A stretch of DNA of 64,000 bases from Poecilobothrus nobilitatus (lineage: Eukaryota; Arthropoda; Insecta; Diptera; Dolichopodidae). Location of the stretch: assembly GCA_947095535.1 (NCBI GenBank), contig OX352774.1, positions 214,756,965-214,820,964 of the forward strand. Direction: 5' to 3'. The position numbers and the translations under genes were made by a program. How positions within the stretch are numbered: the stretch's first letter is position 1; the number at the start of each line of letters is the position of its first letter. Shown piece after piece: positions 36,604-48,256 of the stretch. The notes beneath the pieces were generated by a model, which saw only the letters and a program-made list of their open reading frames with translations, was not told the origin of the DNA and searched no databases.

Positions 36604-37112
36604 CCGTTATTTTCTTATATATTAAAAATACATCATTACTATTTAAATGAAAATATATAATATGTACTTAAGCATATTATGTTTATAAATATTTTTCAGA
36701 CTAGAAACAAAAATGTAAAAATATGAATGATATTGAATATCTTTTTCTACCATATGGTGGTAGAACCTCAAAGATAATTAAAGTGACGGTTAATTTTTAT
36801 GGCGCTAAACTTGTTAATGTTTTTGACTTGTAAAACTGAGACACTTCATGAAAAGTAAATATATTATTAATACTAAATAGGATATTTAGTTATACAAAAA
36901 ACTTTATTTACAACCAAAAATTTATTGTGTAATTTGACCAATCCATTATAAAATTGAAAATATAACAAAACAAAAAAAACTGATGACTTAAGAATTAAAA
37001 TTTAATTGCACAAATGATTATTTTATTTTTTTTTTTTTTTGTATTTTAAGTTTTGTAATCATTCAAAAATGTTGCATCTCATTATTCAACAACATGCTCT
37101 TATCGTTACATG

Positions 37113-37150
37113 TCATTCATTCATTCGTTCATTCATTTATTCATTCATTT
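37113..37150. repeat. (CATT)n microsatellite
   Basis: About nine CATT units with single substitutions (CGTT, TATT). Confidence 0.9.
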
Positions 37151-38184
37151 ATCAAAAATACATAAATCGTTTCTCGGATGTAAATCTATCACAAAATTTC
37201 TTATTATATTTTTAACATTTGCAATAATATGAAAAAAAAAAAAATAAATTTAAGCAATTTATCAAAAATTTTTCCAACCTTCTTCATGTACTATCATAGT
37301 AAATAAAAACACATGGATTTAATCTTTTGAAATAAAAATAAGAAAAAAAAAAAAAAATTGAAATAGAAATAGAAATTAGAAAAAAAATGTATGTCAAATG
37401 CAACCGGAAATCCTATAATGACAAGATAGAAAACATCCTTTACAAATTTTTCATCCAGTAACTGACTAACAATTCTTTTTATTTTTTACAATAATATAAA
37501 CACAATCTATTTTATATAATTCTTTTTTCCTACACACATAATATAAATATACTATATATAATATAATACATATATATACACACTTACTAAATATTTTACA
37601 TAAACTTCTTTTTACTAGATTTTATCACATCTGTTTGTTTCTGTCACTATATTTTTGTTTCTCAACAATAATATGTGCAGCAGTTAACATTTTCTTTTTT
37701 TTTTAGAAATATAAACTCTTCCTTTTGTTTTAAAATGGATTGAAGCTGAATAGTAGCAGATATATCCAGGCACCTTTTAATGATACTTTACTATGATAAA
37801 GAGGTTAACTCAAGTATCCTTATAAAAAAATTTATTTTTGTTTTTTATTTTGTTATAGTTTTTAGGTTTCTTTTTTGTTCTTTTTCTTTATTATTTTCAA
37901 GTACAAAAGATGGCAAGAAAGATATTTATCTTTTTTTTATTTGTCAGTTTTTTTTTTGTTTTTTATTTTTTTGCTAATTGTATTTAATTGGTATAAAATA
38001 ATATATTTTTACAGATTTTCTTTAATACTTTTTTCCTACGGCAATTTCGCTATGTTTCGATATTCCATTAAGAGATGACTAAATTTAAAAAAAAAAAAAA
38101 ATTTAGTTTAACTTAAGCAACTAAGTTTTATTTTAATTGACGTAAATTTTACTAATCTAATGATATGACTAATGAAAATCTGAA

Positions 38185-38229
38185 CTAATCCTTTTTTGAG
38201 AATTAAAAGAAGTCATAAAAAAGGATTAG
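38185..38229. repeat. Perfect 13-bp inverted repeat
   Basis: CTAATCCTTTTTT (38185-38197) and AAAAAAGGATTAG (38217-38229) with a 19-bp loop. No coding or TE context recognised. Confidence 0.85.
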
Positions 38230-41200
38230 CCCAAAAGAAGAATCTTACTGTTTAAACACATGTGTATTTATGATTAATACGGTGAAAGCATTTATATCTT
38301 TTTTGTTAATGAAAAAATCATTGTGATGAAAAATACTGTAATCGCAACCTGAGATAAACAAACAATGTGGGTTTTCATATTTTTGCCGTAATTATGTTCA
38401 TTTATGTACATTTCAAGTTTTCGCGATTGGCTTTCATAGCTAACTATATAAGAACGATTGGAGGAATCTAAGGACAGTCATTAAATTTTACGAAGAATAA
38501 AATGAAGAAAAATAAAGCTTCTAATTTAAAAAGACGTATACTGCAATTTGGGCATTTTGTATACTAAAATTTATATCTAATGTTTTCTATAGGTTATATT
38601 ATACCATGGCAACTAACAAATGGATCCCACAGAATACTAGTTTGTTTATGGTATTGTTTATTGCATAAAAGCATCGCATTAACGTAGTAAAACTTCATGT
38701 TTGATCTTAAAAAGTCTTGAGGTGAATAAAATAAATGGAATATTTAATAATTTAATAATATAATCAGTTAATACTATTGACAGTTCGATTATATCAGTAT
38801 GTTTTACTAAATAAATTTAATCATGCGCACATGGTAACATGTATATAAACAATGCTTCTTTTTGAAAGTTTTAATGCCTGTTGTATGATTTATAGCCTTC
38901 ATAATATTTAGTTTTACATTATTTTATAAATCGTTTCATATGACATATTTTAGTTTAAGAGAAGATATTTTACTTTAAGTGCCGAAATTTTTAGTTTATA
39001 TGTGAAGATTTTTTATTTTAATTGAAGACAAGAAATACATATTATATATTAAATTAGAAAAGTAAAAATATTTTCAGTTAAAGTAAAAAAATACATACGA
39101 TATGCATATTATATACTTTATTTAAAATAAAAATTTCTTCACTTAAAGTAAAAAATCTTCACTAAACTAAAAATATGTTTCCCTTAAAGCAGAAAATCGT
39201 CACTCAAAGCAACTTCTTCTTGTTAAGGTAAAAAATCTGTATTACAGATTTATTTAACATATATGAGCTTGTATTACCAGAAACCCACCCCACGTTATGT
39301 CTTTAAAGATAATCTTTTAAGGACAATAAGAGTGTTCTGGTTGTACTTCAATTTTAAAAGGCGAAACCTTTTTTTTTTTCGTTCTTCAATACTCATACAC
39401 GTTATATTTTTTTACTTAAATTGCATGATTTTCAAAATTATAGTCCGCAAAATTATGAATCCACAATTTTCCCCGTCCCCCAAATTTTTTTCTTATTTGT
39501 ATCAAAATATATTTTCCACAAAAAAAATGAATATTTTCCAATGAAAAGAACTTATTCTTCTTCTTCTTGTTTTGATTTTTGTTTGTTGCTTTTTTATTTT
39601 AAACCGCTGGAGCATCAAAATTAAAAAAAAAAAACTTTTGTTCAAAAATAAAATGAATGAAATGAATACCAAATTTCAAAAAATATAATAGAGAATTCTC
39701 AAATGATGATATTCTACTGTTATATGCTCGGTAGGTACAACGGAACCTATTCTTGGAAAATACCTTATTTTAATCATAGCAGGAGATGGTAAAGGATAAG
39801 GTTTGGGATTGAATTGCTTTTTATTTCATTTGAACCGGAGGCATAAAAATAAAATGATATTTAGAACTTACATTTTTTTTTGTTGTAGGTATATGAAGTA
39901 AAATGGGGAACTTTTTATCGGATTTTTTTTAGAATCCTTGAACATCCTTTTATTCTTATCATTCAACTAGTATTTTAGAATACAAAAAAAAACAAAGCTA
40001 AGAGTTTATTTTTCATTCACTAACTCTTATTGAAATACAACAAAAAAAAAAAAAAATTGTATAAGAAAAACAAAGAGTGATGTGAAGAGTGAGGTAGAGA
40101 GTTGTTTTCTTTTTTTAATTTTAATCACCTACACTTTTTGTTCTTTTTATACGGAAAGAGGTCAAAAGATGGTTGTAATTTTATGTAGATATGGTGTTGA
40201 TTTTCTATTGGAAATACTGCTTTTTTTTCATTTAACGTTGATAGTAGAAAAACTATAGCACGAGTTTCAAAATCTCTTTTCCCTTTTTCTTTTAGGATGA
40301 AAATTAAAAGGTAAAAAAAAATATTTTTATTCTAGAGTGTTGTTAACTTCAGTTAGGCTTAAAATACATTCAAAGTAAAATAAATGAATACTGAATATTC
40401 TTTAGAAATGTTTATAAAATGTTCATAATTTTTAGAATATTCTTAGAACCTAGATATAGTTATGACTGTTTTTTTTTTTTTGTTTTTGTTATTTTATCAT
40501 TTGCTTTTGTTTTTCCTTATTGAAATTTAAAAGGATAAAATAATGGATTTCATTTTTTCAAGAGAATTGTGTACAACGATAACGAAAGAAAAAAGAAAAG
40601 TTATTTTTTGTACAATTAGAGAACCAGGTCGAGTTAAATATATTTTTATTTTTGTGATTCCATTTTTGTTGTGATAGCTCCCATTATCAATGGTGGTAGT
40701 GAATAGTATCAGGAACTTTAATTGTTTCATATTCTTTTTCTTTTTTTTGTTAAAGTAATAACTAAAAAGTAAATTGCATAGAAATAGACAAAATTATTAA
40801 ATAATAAATAAATTAATAGAGAAAAACTTAAAATATTTAAATTATACATAGGTACATATACATATATACAATTTTTAGCTGGTTATTTACGTTTTAAGGT
40901 TTGGTAAAAAAATACGTTCCGCATATAGAATTTAGTAAAAATAGATTTTCCTTTTTTAAAATAAAGCATTTTTTAAGTTTCACAAAAAAAAAAAAATACA
41001 AATTTCATTTTTCGTAATTTATTCTTATTAAAGATAAAGAAGGAGACAGTTTAGTAAACTTAAAATCATAAACAAAAGTTCTTTAATATTATTACATAAT
41101 AAATTTACATGCTGACATCCATATAATTTACAATGTTTACAAGTTTATCTTCATCTTTTTCGAGAAAAACTAAAATTTAGAATCAAAATTTAAAGAATCT

Positions 41201-41283
41201 AATGAGGAATTTACATATAGCCTTCTGGTCAAAAACTAAAAAAAAATTACGAAATATAATGCAATCGGATCGTATATTAAAAA

Positions 41284-42054
41284 GGGTTGGGTCCGAAATC
41301 CCAAAGTCAAAATCCCAATATCAAAAACCCAAGCCCAAAATCCCAAAAAAATTAATCCCAAATTTCAAAATCCCAAGTTACAAAATCCCAAAAAAAAAAA
41401 TCTCAATGTTAAAAAATCTCAGAATTTCGAATTTTTGAAACCAACTCTAATATCCCTTTTAATTATTTTTTTATATATATATATTTCAACAACAATGAAC
41501 TTGAAATAGTGGGGGCTGCCGCCCCCACACCCCCGCTAAACAAATTATTGAAACCCTGATTTTGTAACCAACTCTAAAATCTCTCCTAACTCAGAATCTC
41601 ATATACAGATATATACATAAATATGTAATTCTGTAAAAGGCGTATAATCCAGATTTTGTAACCAACTATAAAATTCCTCCTAGATATTTTTTTATATTAA
41701 TATATATTTTCAATAATAAAGAATTTCCAATAGTGGAATACTCTAATACGGGTACGGCATACCTACTTTATACAAAAGTATTAAAAATAAAATATTTTTT
41801 TAATAGTGGCTTTTTGTAATGCAAGATAAAAAAAACAAGCAAGATTCCTAATTCGAAATTGAAAGATATAACCTTGATTTTATAACTAACTAAAAATTGG
41901 GATTTTGCAATTTGGGAATTTAAAATTTGGGATTTTGTAATTTGGAATTTTGAAATTTGAGATTATTTTTCTTCGGATTTTTTTTTTTTTGGATTTTGTC
42001 TTATTTGGGATTTTGTATCATTGGGATTTTTTTTTTGGGATTTAGGTGGACTCC
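41284..42054. mobile_element. Foldback-like element with repeat-built inverted arms and 9-bp direct repeat
   Basis: The left arm (41284-41430) is an array of AAAATCCCA-type units. The right arm (41894-42054) is the same array inverted (TGGGATTTT). The outer ends GGGTTGGGTCCGAAATCCC and GGGATTTAGGTGGACTCC are imperfect inverted partners. TATTAAAAA is present directly outside both ends (41275-41283 and 42055-42063). Arms made of short tandem repeats and a 9-bp duplication match the known design of Drosophila Foldback elements. The interior holds a perfect GC hairpin and GATTTTGTAACCAACTCTAA units also found at 44341-44969. There is no transposase frame. Confidence 0.62.
41509..41528. repeat. 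Perfect GC-rich hairpin inside the foldback-like element
   Basis: GTGGGGGC, loop TGCC, then GCCCCCAC. Eight paired bases, seven of them G-C, in DNA that is otherwise about 80% A/T. Confidence 0.9.
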
Positions 42055-42554
42055 TATTAAAAACAATAAAATAAGCAAAGTAAAGCTTGATTGAATACAT
42101 CAAGGAAAACTATAATATACATATATAGAGTCATATATTAATAAAAATGCGATCATTAAAGAAACCGAACATGATTAGACCTTGTAATACCTATGGTATA
42201 AAAGGGTTGTAGAAAATATGACTGCGACATAAGAAAAGCGTTAGTAAAAAAAAAATATCTATACTTCAAGATAAATGGCACGGATTTGTTAAAACTAAAT
42301 GTTTCTCAATGGCACAAATACGGATAAAAGCCAAACCTGAAAATAATATTCTTTTTTTTTTATTTCCTGATGTATATCCTTATGTATATTTACCCAAAAC
42401 GTTTTATTACACTGACATAATTACTATTAAAAGCTAAATATGTTACAAACACATCTATTATATAAAAGCCGTAAATTTTTGCAACGATTTTCTTTTTTTT
42501 CATAGCAAAAACTAATACTGCACATAATAGTAAAAAAGAATAAAAAAAATTTTC

Positions 42555-42740
42555 AATTTATAGGCTTGGGTACATAATTCCGAAAATAAAATCTCGAAAA
42601 ATCAAAATCCCGAAAATCACAATCCCGAAATTACAAAATTTCGAAAATCAAAATCTCAAAATTTCAAAATCTCGCATAAACATAATATATATGGATATAA
42701 ATATTCCGGAAAGGGCTCTGATTTTGAATCCAACTATTAA
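42555..42740. repeat. AAAATCCCGA-type short repeat array, foldback-element relative
   Basis: Runs of AAAATCTCGAAAAATC, CAAAATCCCGAAAATC and similar units fill 42580-42675. They are followed by a GGAAAGGGCTCTGATTTTGAATCCAACTATTAAAACG segment in part identical in layout to the interior units of the elements at 41284 and 44341. It looks like one arm plus some interior. No opposite arm is seen. Confidence 0.5.
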
Positions 42741-44332
42741 AACGTACAGTACTAATTGCATTAAAATAAATTAAATTTTCACATTTCCATATGGAAAATA
42801 ATTAATTTTGAAAAATCCGCATACAAAATATGCTGAGTTTCATATTCAATTTTCACATTTCACTTAAATAGTGAATTTTACACGAATTTAGACATTTTTA
42901 TGAAAAAAAAGATTATTTTTGAAGGAACGAAGACTGTCGCGCCCAAACCCCTAATGCAAAATTTTTCTTTAGTTTTCTTAGATAGTGTTGCTATTTAGGT
43001 TTTTACGATTATTTAAATTTATTTTTATTATTATTGTCAAAAGTTAAGTATTCTTACAAATGATGGAGCATAGCTCTCAAAAAACGTTTTTAAGATAAAT
43101 AGAAACTACATTATAACAGAAAGATATTTCTTTTTATTTCATTCAACAGCTAGGTAAGTGATAAAAAACAAATATTATTTCTAGATTACTAAGATATACC
43201 ATTCTTTTTAACCAATATTATTTCTTGATTACCAGACTGGCGTATGCTACGCCAGATTTATCTATTTATTATTTAAATTTGTACATAAAAAGTCAATGAA
43301 TTAATAGATAAATTTTTCATATATTTGTTTTAATATACCAGTTAGTTAGAAATGTGTATAGGCATATGTTTATGTATAACAATACATTATGTAAAAGCTG
43401 ATTTATTTAATTAGGATCTTAAAAAACAAATACATAAAAAATGTAAAATGAATTCAGTTTGTAATAAAAGAAAATTTTTTTTTTTTTTTTTAATTTATGA
43501 ATAGGATGAATTAAAATTTTTGTTTTGGTTTTAATTTTATAGGATGAATTTTTCAATATTTCTTATACATTATATACATATTGCATATTTATATCATATA
43601 ATTTCCTTGAATAATTTTATTTATATACAAGGTTCGAAAGTTTATATTCGAAATTGTATGGGAAAATAACAAAAAATAAATAAAAAGCACATTAAATATT
43701 TAAAAAGTATTTTTAAAAATATGAAATTATTTTTAAAAAAAAAAATATTTTTCTTTTGTTTTTTGTAAAATTTCCAAAAACATTATAAAAATGTAATATT
43801 ATGCCATAGGGAAAATGTAAAAATACGAAAACACAATGATATTTTAATGTATATTTTGTACAAAAGAATGCCATAAAATTTATATAAAATAAATTTAATA
43901 AAACTGTATAAATACATATATGTATCAATAAAGTTTTTTTTTTCTTAATATGAAATAATTGTTATTAAACATATAAAAATCTTAAAATAAAAATCCTTTT
44001 TTTTTAAATATTTTATTTTTTAAAATATGTACATAAATAAATATAAACAATAAATATGTTTGCAAATTTACTAAAAATTCCTGCAAATTCCATAATTCTA
44101 ATATATTTTCTTTTATGGCAACCGACTACCAAAAATTAAAGTATACACATACATGGCTATAAAAGATCCTATCTTTGATTAAAATTAGATGTATACTGCT
44201 TATAAAATAGATGTTAAAAAATTTTACATTTCCAAGAAAATTATTTTCATATGTCATACTACCTAACGGTTAGACGGCGGTAACAGATTTTTTATAAGAC
44301 TAAAAGTTTGCTAAATACCAGAAATCATTATT
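42741..44332. other. Gene-free A/T-rich sequence between foldback-like elements
   Basis: Includes the CTGGCGTA hairpin at 43237 and a more G/C-rich GACTGTCGCGCCCAAACCCC patch at about 42930, both possible TE debris. Confidence 0.4.
43237..43255. repeat. Perfect 8-bp hairpin CTGGCGTA/TACGCCAG
   Basis: CTGGCGTA, loop TGC, TACGCCAG. It may be the end of a decayed transposable element. Confidence 0.85.
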
Positions 44333-44340
44333 ATTATTTT

Positions 44341-44969
44341 CAGTAACCAAAAATAATTCCTCACGAAATTATGCCGAATCGACTTTCCATTTCCATTTCG
44401 ATGAGCTATTAAAGCCAAAATCGCAAATTTTGAGAGTTCGACCATATTACCAAAATTCAAGATTATTGAACCAAGAGGCACGATTTTGAATTATGAGAGA
44501 TTTTAGAATAGGAATCAAAATCATATTATTTCCTTTTTCCAGAAAATTAGTAATTATGAATTAAGAGCGATGTTAGAGTTGAATTGAAAATCAGAGTTAT
44601 CTTCTTTTTCCAAAAGTTTTATATGTGTATGTATTATGAATTAGGAGGAATTTTAGAGGTGGTTTTTAAACTTATATCTGCATATTCTGGAGAAAGCGTA
44701 TAATCCTGGTGATTTTGTAAGCAACTCTAAAGGTGTTCCTGATTTATTCCGCATATACTTATATCTCACTCTTAATTATATATATAAATATTGTGAAAAA
44801 AATGAGTAATCTGATTTTGAATCCACCTCTAAAGTTTTTCCTAATTCAGAATCTCACTTATACATTTATATACATAAATATTTTAGGGTATAACTCTGAA
44901 TTCCCCTTGCGATGGAAAATATAGTCGATTCGGTTTTATTTTTTGATTCGGTATTATTTCTGGTCACCG
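44341..44969. mobile_element. Palindromic non-autonomous element with about 60-bp imperfect inverted ends
   Basis: The left end CAGTAACCAAAAATAATTCC...GCCGAATCGACTTTCCATTT and the right end ATGGAAAATATAGTCGATTCGG...TATTATTTCTGGTCACC are inverted partners over about 60 bp. Inside, units of the GATTTTGTAACCAACTCTAAAG type run inverted before about 44700 and forward after it, so the element is a large imperfect palindrome. TATTTTC adjoins both ends (44335-44341, 44970-44976), a possible duplication. No coding sequence. Confidence 0.58.
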
Positions 44970-45942
44970 TATTTTCCACCATATTATCACCTCAATTTAT
45001 CTGATCTGTTATCAAATTATTTTATCCGAGATATGAACGCTTTTCTTTTAAAATGTCACCAAAAATTCTGTTAGTACTTAAGTAATTTTAAAAAGATTTA
45101 TGATGATAATTATGCTGCTATTAAAAGTAACTTTAATTTTTTAATTTTAACCCGAATTTGGCGAAAAACAAAAATGTTGAATGAAATATTACTTTTTGAG
45201 ATATGAAGTCATAAATTAATTTTTATTTATATGAACACTATATTCATTTTACATAATGGCTGTTAGTGTTCACGCATTTTTGACTCATATTGTTGGATTT
45301 ATTTGTTTTTAATATAATTTGTTAACTAAGTATTTAATTATGTATAGTTATTAATTATGTATCAAAAATAAAAATAAAAACTACAAAAAAATTAAATATG
45401 AGTTAAATAAAAATTAAGATATTCAAACATAACTTTCAAGACTCATTTATAAGCTTCATTTCAGAAATAAACTTTATTATTTTTCGAAAAATTTAGACAC
45501 TGTCAGTTAAAATTCTTAAAAAATCTGACATCATGAAAAAATTAAATTTAGTATTAATCTGTCCTGAAAACCAACAAAATTACAAAAATGATATAAAATA
45601 TCTTTTCAATTTTTCACTTAAATTTAAATTTCATAAAAATGAAATTTTTTTAGCATCACACCTGTCATCTGACAGAACTGACGAACAGACTGTTGGAGTA
45701 ATAAATTAAAATCTAAATTTTTTTTTTATAAAATATTCTTAAATCAATTTTCTTTTAATAAAATAAATTCTTAGAAACTGAAAATCGAATTTTAAATTAC
45801 ATTTCTATATAAACTATAAATGTAAGCTTTTTGAAGCATATAAACGTATAGTAAATAATTAAACGTATCATAACGCAACCATCTTAAAACTACAATCAAC
45901 TGTATTCTGTAATTATTATGAGGTTTGATTTAATTTCTTAAT

Positions 45943-46107
45943 CTATAAAATGAAGCTATAAGCACCGAGGGAGTGTCGGTTCGAATCCTACACACATCGT
46001 AGGAGTTATTCCTCCTTACGACATTTAAAACCACAGTAACATAAAGGAAAGGTTGTGTAATTTCCTGTTCACATTTATGTGGCAGAGAAATGCATTAAAA
46101 AAAAAAA
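45943..46107 (+). mobile_element. tRNA-derived SINE (family S1), 5'-truncated copy
   Basis: It begins within the tRNA-like part (CTATAAAATGAAGC), keeps CACCGAGGG and the B box GGTTCGAATCC, and continues through TTACGACATTTAAAACCAC and TTGTGTAATTTCCTGTTC to a poly-A tail at about 46096-46107. The A box is lost. Confidence 0.82.
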
Positions 46108-46223
46108 TTTATATTTTATATAAATGGTTTTTGCATCAAAGTTATAAATTTCATGATAACTTTTTTAATTTAAACCACATTTTCACCACCAATCATAGAA
46201 AAAATCTATAGTACATTTATAAA

Positions 46224-46258
46224 TAACTATAACATAACATAACATAACATAACATAAC
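46224..46258. repeat. (ATAAC)n microsatellite
   Basis: Six or seven ATAAC units in tandem with one change at the left edge. Confidence 0.9.
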
Positions 46259-46938
46259 TAACAATTAAGTGCTAATTAATTTATACGTATATTTCATTAT
46301 ACTCAAAATATTGAAATTTCTAATTTAATCAAATTTAACGACAGCACTTTAAGATGTAAGTAAAATTTTACGAAAATGTTCAATAAATACCAAAATAAAT
46401 TTTAATTCTAAGAAAATTTAAGTAAAATAGAAAAATTTATCACAATTTGTTACATTATATTTTGCATTTATTATTTCAACGCTTCAAAAGAAAAAACAAC
46501 TATAGTCAACATAATAAGATCTTAAAGTTTATTTTATGAAATATAACATTTAACATAAAATATTGTCCAAATTGCAATAAATTAACTTCAAACTCTTAAA
46601 AAGTTTTCTTTGTCCCAAAGGATAACTTAACTGAAAATATTTCTTTATTGTTTTTAGTGTTTGTTTGGCTAATTTTTATGTCATAGGATCTTTTTGACTT
46701 TTTCGAAATACATTTTTTTTGTTAAAAGGATATGTCTCTTAACTCGATAAATTTAAAAATTGTTTTCAGTATAATATGCTACATTTAAGTGTAAATCTCG
46801 ATTTTATTTAGCAATCTTTTTCTCTCAAATTTAACAAGATTTCTTTATTACTCCATTCTTTGCTTTAAGGTAGCTCTTCTTTTATCCACAATAGATTCTG
46901 CTAACAAACTGTATTATTCTTGGTTTTTTCAACTTTAA

Positions 46939-47124
46939 CAAAATGTAAGGTTCTTAAATGTAAGGTTCAGTTCTTCATTAGTTTGGACTAGCACTGGAAC
47001 AATAGAAAAAAATGTACCACAAGGTTCAATATTGGGGCCAGATCTTTTCAAATTATATATTGAAGATCTCGCACATCTCAACCTTCATGGAGATTTAGAA
47101 CTTTTCACTTTAGAGCTTTTATAA
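46939..47124 (+). pseudogene. Non-LTR retrotransposon reverse-transcriptase fragment
   Basis: An open stretch of about 61 codons containing VPQGSILGPDLFKLYIEDL (47014-47070), a clear match to the conserved RT block of LINEs (jockey/R1/CR1-like, consensus PQGSxLGPxLFxxYIxDL). The following residues LNLHGDLELF resemble the run-up to the catalytic (Y/F)ADD box, but the box itself is absent: the frame goes to a TAA stop at 47122. The fragment lacks the N-terminal endonuclease and the rest of RT, so it is dead. It lies immediately before the family C repeat. Confidence 0.8.
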
Positions 47125-47229
47125 ATAATAAAATTAAACATAATCTTACTGTTTATCGAAACTTAGATTATAATACACACAACAAATGCAATTATTATCT
47201 GTCCTTATTCAGAACTGATAGTCAAAAAG

Positions 47230-48256
47230 TAGCAAAAATAGCAAATTTTCAATTTTTGAGGCGTAGTAACTCTTAAACGGGGGGTTGTACCAAAAAAATT
47301 TCTGAGGAAACTAATACTAATTCTAAAAGTTCTTTCTTGTCTTAAAATTTCAAGTCTCTATCTGAAAGCATACCGGAGTTATGAAAAATGAAATATAATG
47401 CAAAATTTGGTTTTAACATAACGGTAAATTTAAATAGTAAATTAAAAAATATTGCATAATTTTCATATTCTTTTATAGTGGTAAGAATATTTCCGGTCTT
47501 CTAGTGTTTTTAGACTGTAAAACTACTAAGCAGAGCCTGAGATATATACATCTGACAATAGGGCTTTTTTGCAATTTCGGAGGACTGTAACTTTGTAACC
47601 CTACACAATTAAAAGAAACCATTAACACACATAAAAATATATTACTAGAGCTTTAATTTTTTTGTCTTGCCGAAGAAAAATTTGTACAGGTGCCTAAGTT
47701 ACAGGTCTTTAAAAATAGGATTTTACCAATTTTTGAGCCCTAATAACTCCTAAACAGGGGGTGGTATACAAAAATTTTCTGAGCAAACTTATACTAATTC
47801 TAAAAGTTGTTTCTTGCTTCAAAATTTCAAGCCCCTATCTAAAAGCATGCCGGAGTTATGAAGGTAGAAAAATCATGCAAAATTTGGTTTTCAAATAACG
47901 GTAAATTTGAATACTAAATTTAAAAAACTTGTATAATTTTGATATTAATTTATAAAGCTAAGAAAAATACCTGTCGAATAACGTTTTCAGATTGAAAAAA
48001 TGTTAAACGGAACATGAAATATATGCGTTTAAAAATAGGGCTTTTTCAAAGTTAGAGGTGCTGTAGTTCCCTGATGGATGGGGCTACATCAAAAAGTTGT
48101 TCCACAAAATTAATATTTTTATGAGACCTACCCATGGTTGAAATTTTTTTCTCTACCTTTAACAGTGTAGAAGTTTTGTAAACAGACGGACAGACGGACG
48201 GACGGACAGAGTGAAACTAATAGGCACATTTTTTCAAAATTTTTTTGGAAATGTGC
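47230..48256 (+). repeat. Repeat family C, copy 1 (internal 477-bp duplication, terminal hairpin)
   Basis: Two similar units about 477 bp apart, at roughly 47243-47590 and 47717-48065. Each carries TTTTTGAG...AACTCCTAAACGGGGGG..., ATACTAATTCTAAAAGTT, CCGGAGTTATGAA and AACGGTAAATTT. A CAGACGGACGGACGG run (48183-48210) follows. The element ends in a hairpin of GCACATTT (48224-48231) with AAATGTGC (48249-48256). No coding potential. It abuts an RT fragment on its left. Confidence 0.8.

Larger units (their letters stand above)
36619..41274. other. Gene-free A/T-rich sequence
   Basis: Holds the CATT microsatellite and the 38185 hairpin. Between 38930 and 39250 the words AAGTAAAAAATCTTCACT and similar recur in both orientations, a low-complexity patch. 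Several overlapping 65-93 codon frames at 37780-39624 are Phe/Leu/Ser/Tyr-rich background. Confidence 0.45.
44977..46938. other. Gene-free A/T-rich sequence with one SINE and one microsatellite
   Basis: Outside the SINE (45943-46107) and the ATAAC repeat nothing is recognised. Confidence 0.45.

Noticed and set aside
38605..38668. Short frame starting ACCATGGCAACTAAC
   Set aside because: Good start context, but only 20 codons, with no donor, acceptor or family. It could be chance.
41202..41438. 78-codon frame rich in Pro, Lys and Ile
   Set aside because: It is a translation of the AAAATCCCA repeat arm of the foldback-like element.
48183..48210. GACG runs as a CRISPR or coding repeat
   Set aside because: They are simple tetranucleotide runs inside the A/C repeat families, with no spacer structure.
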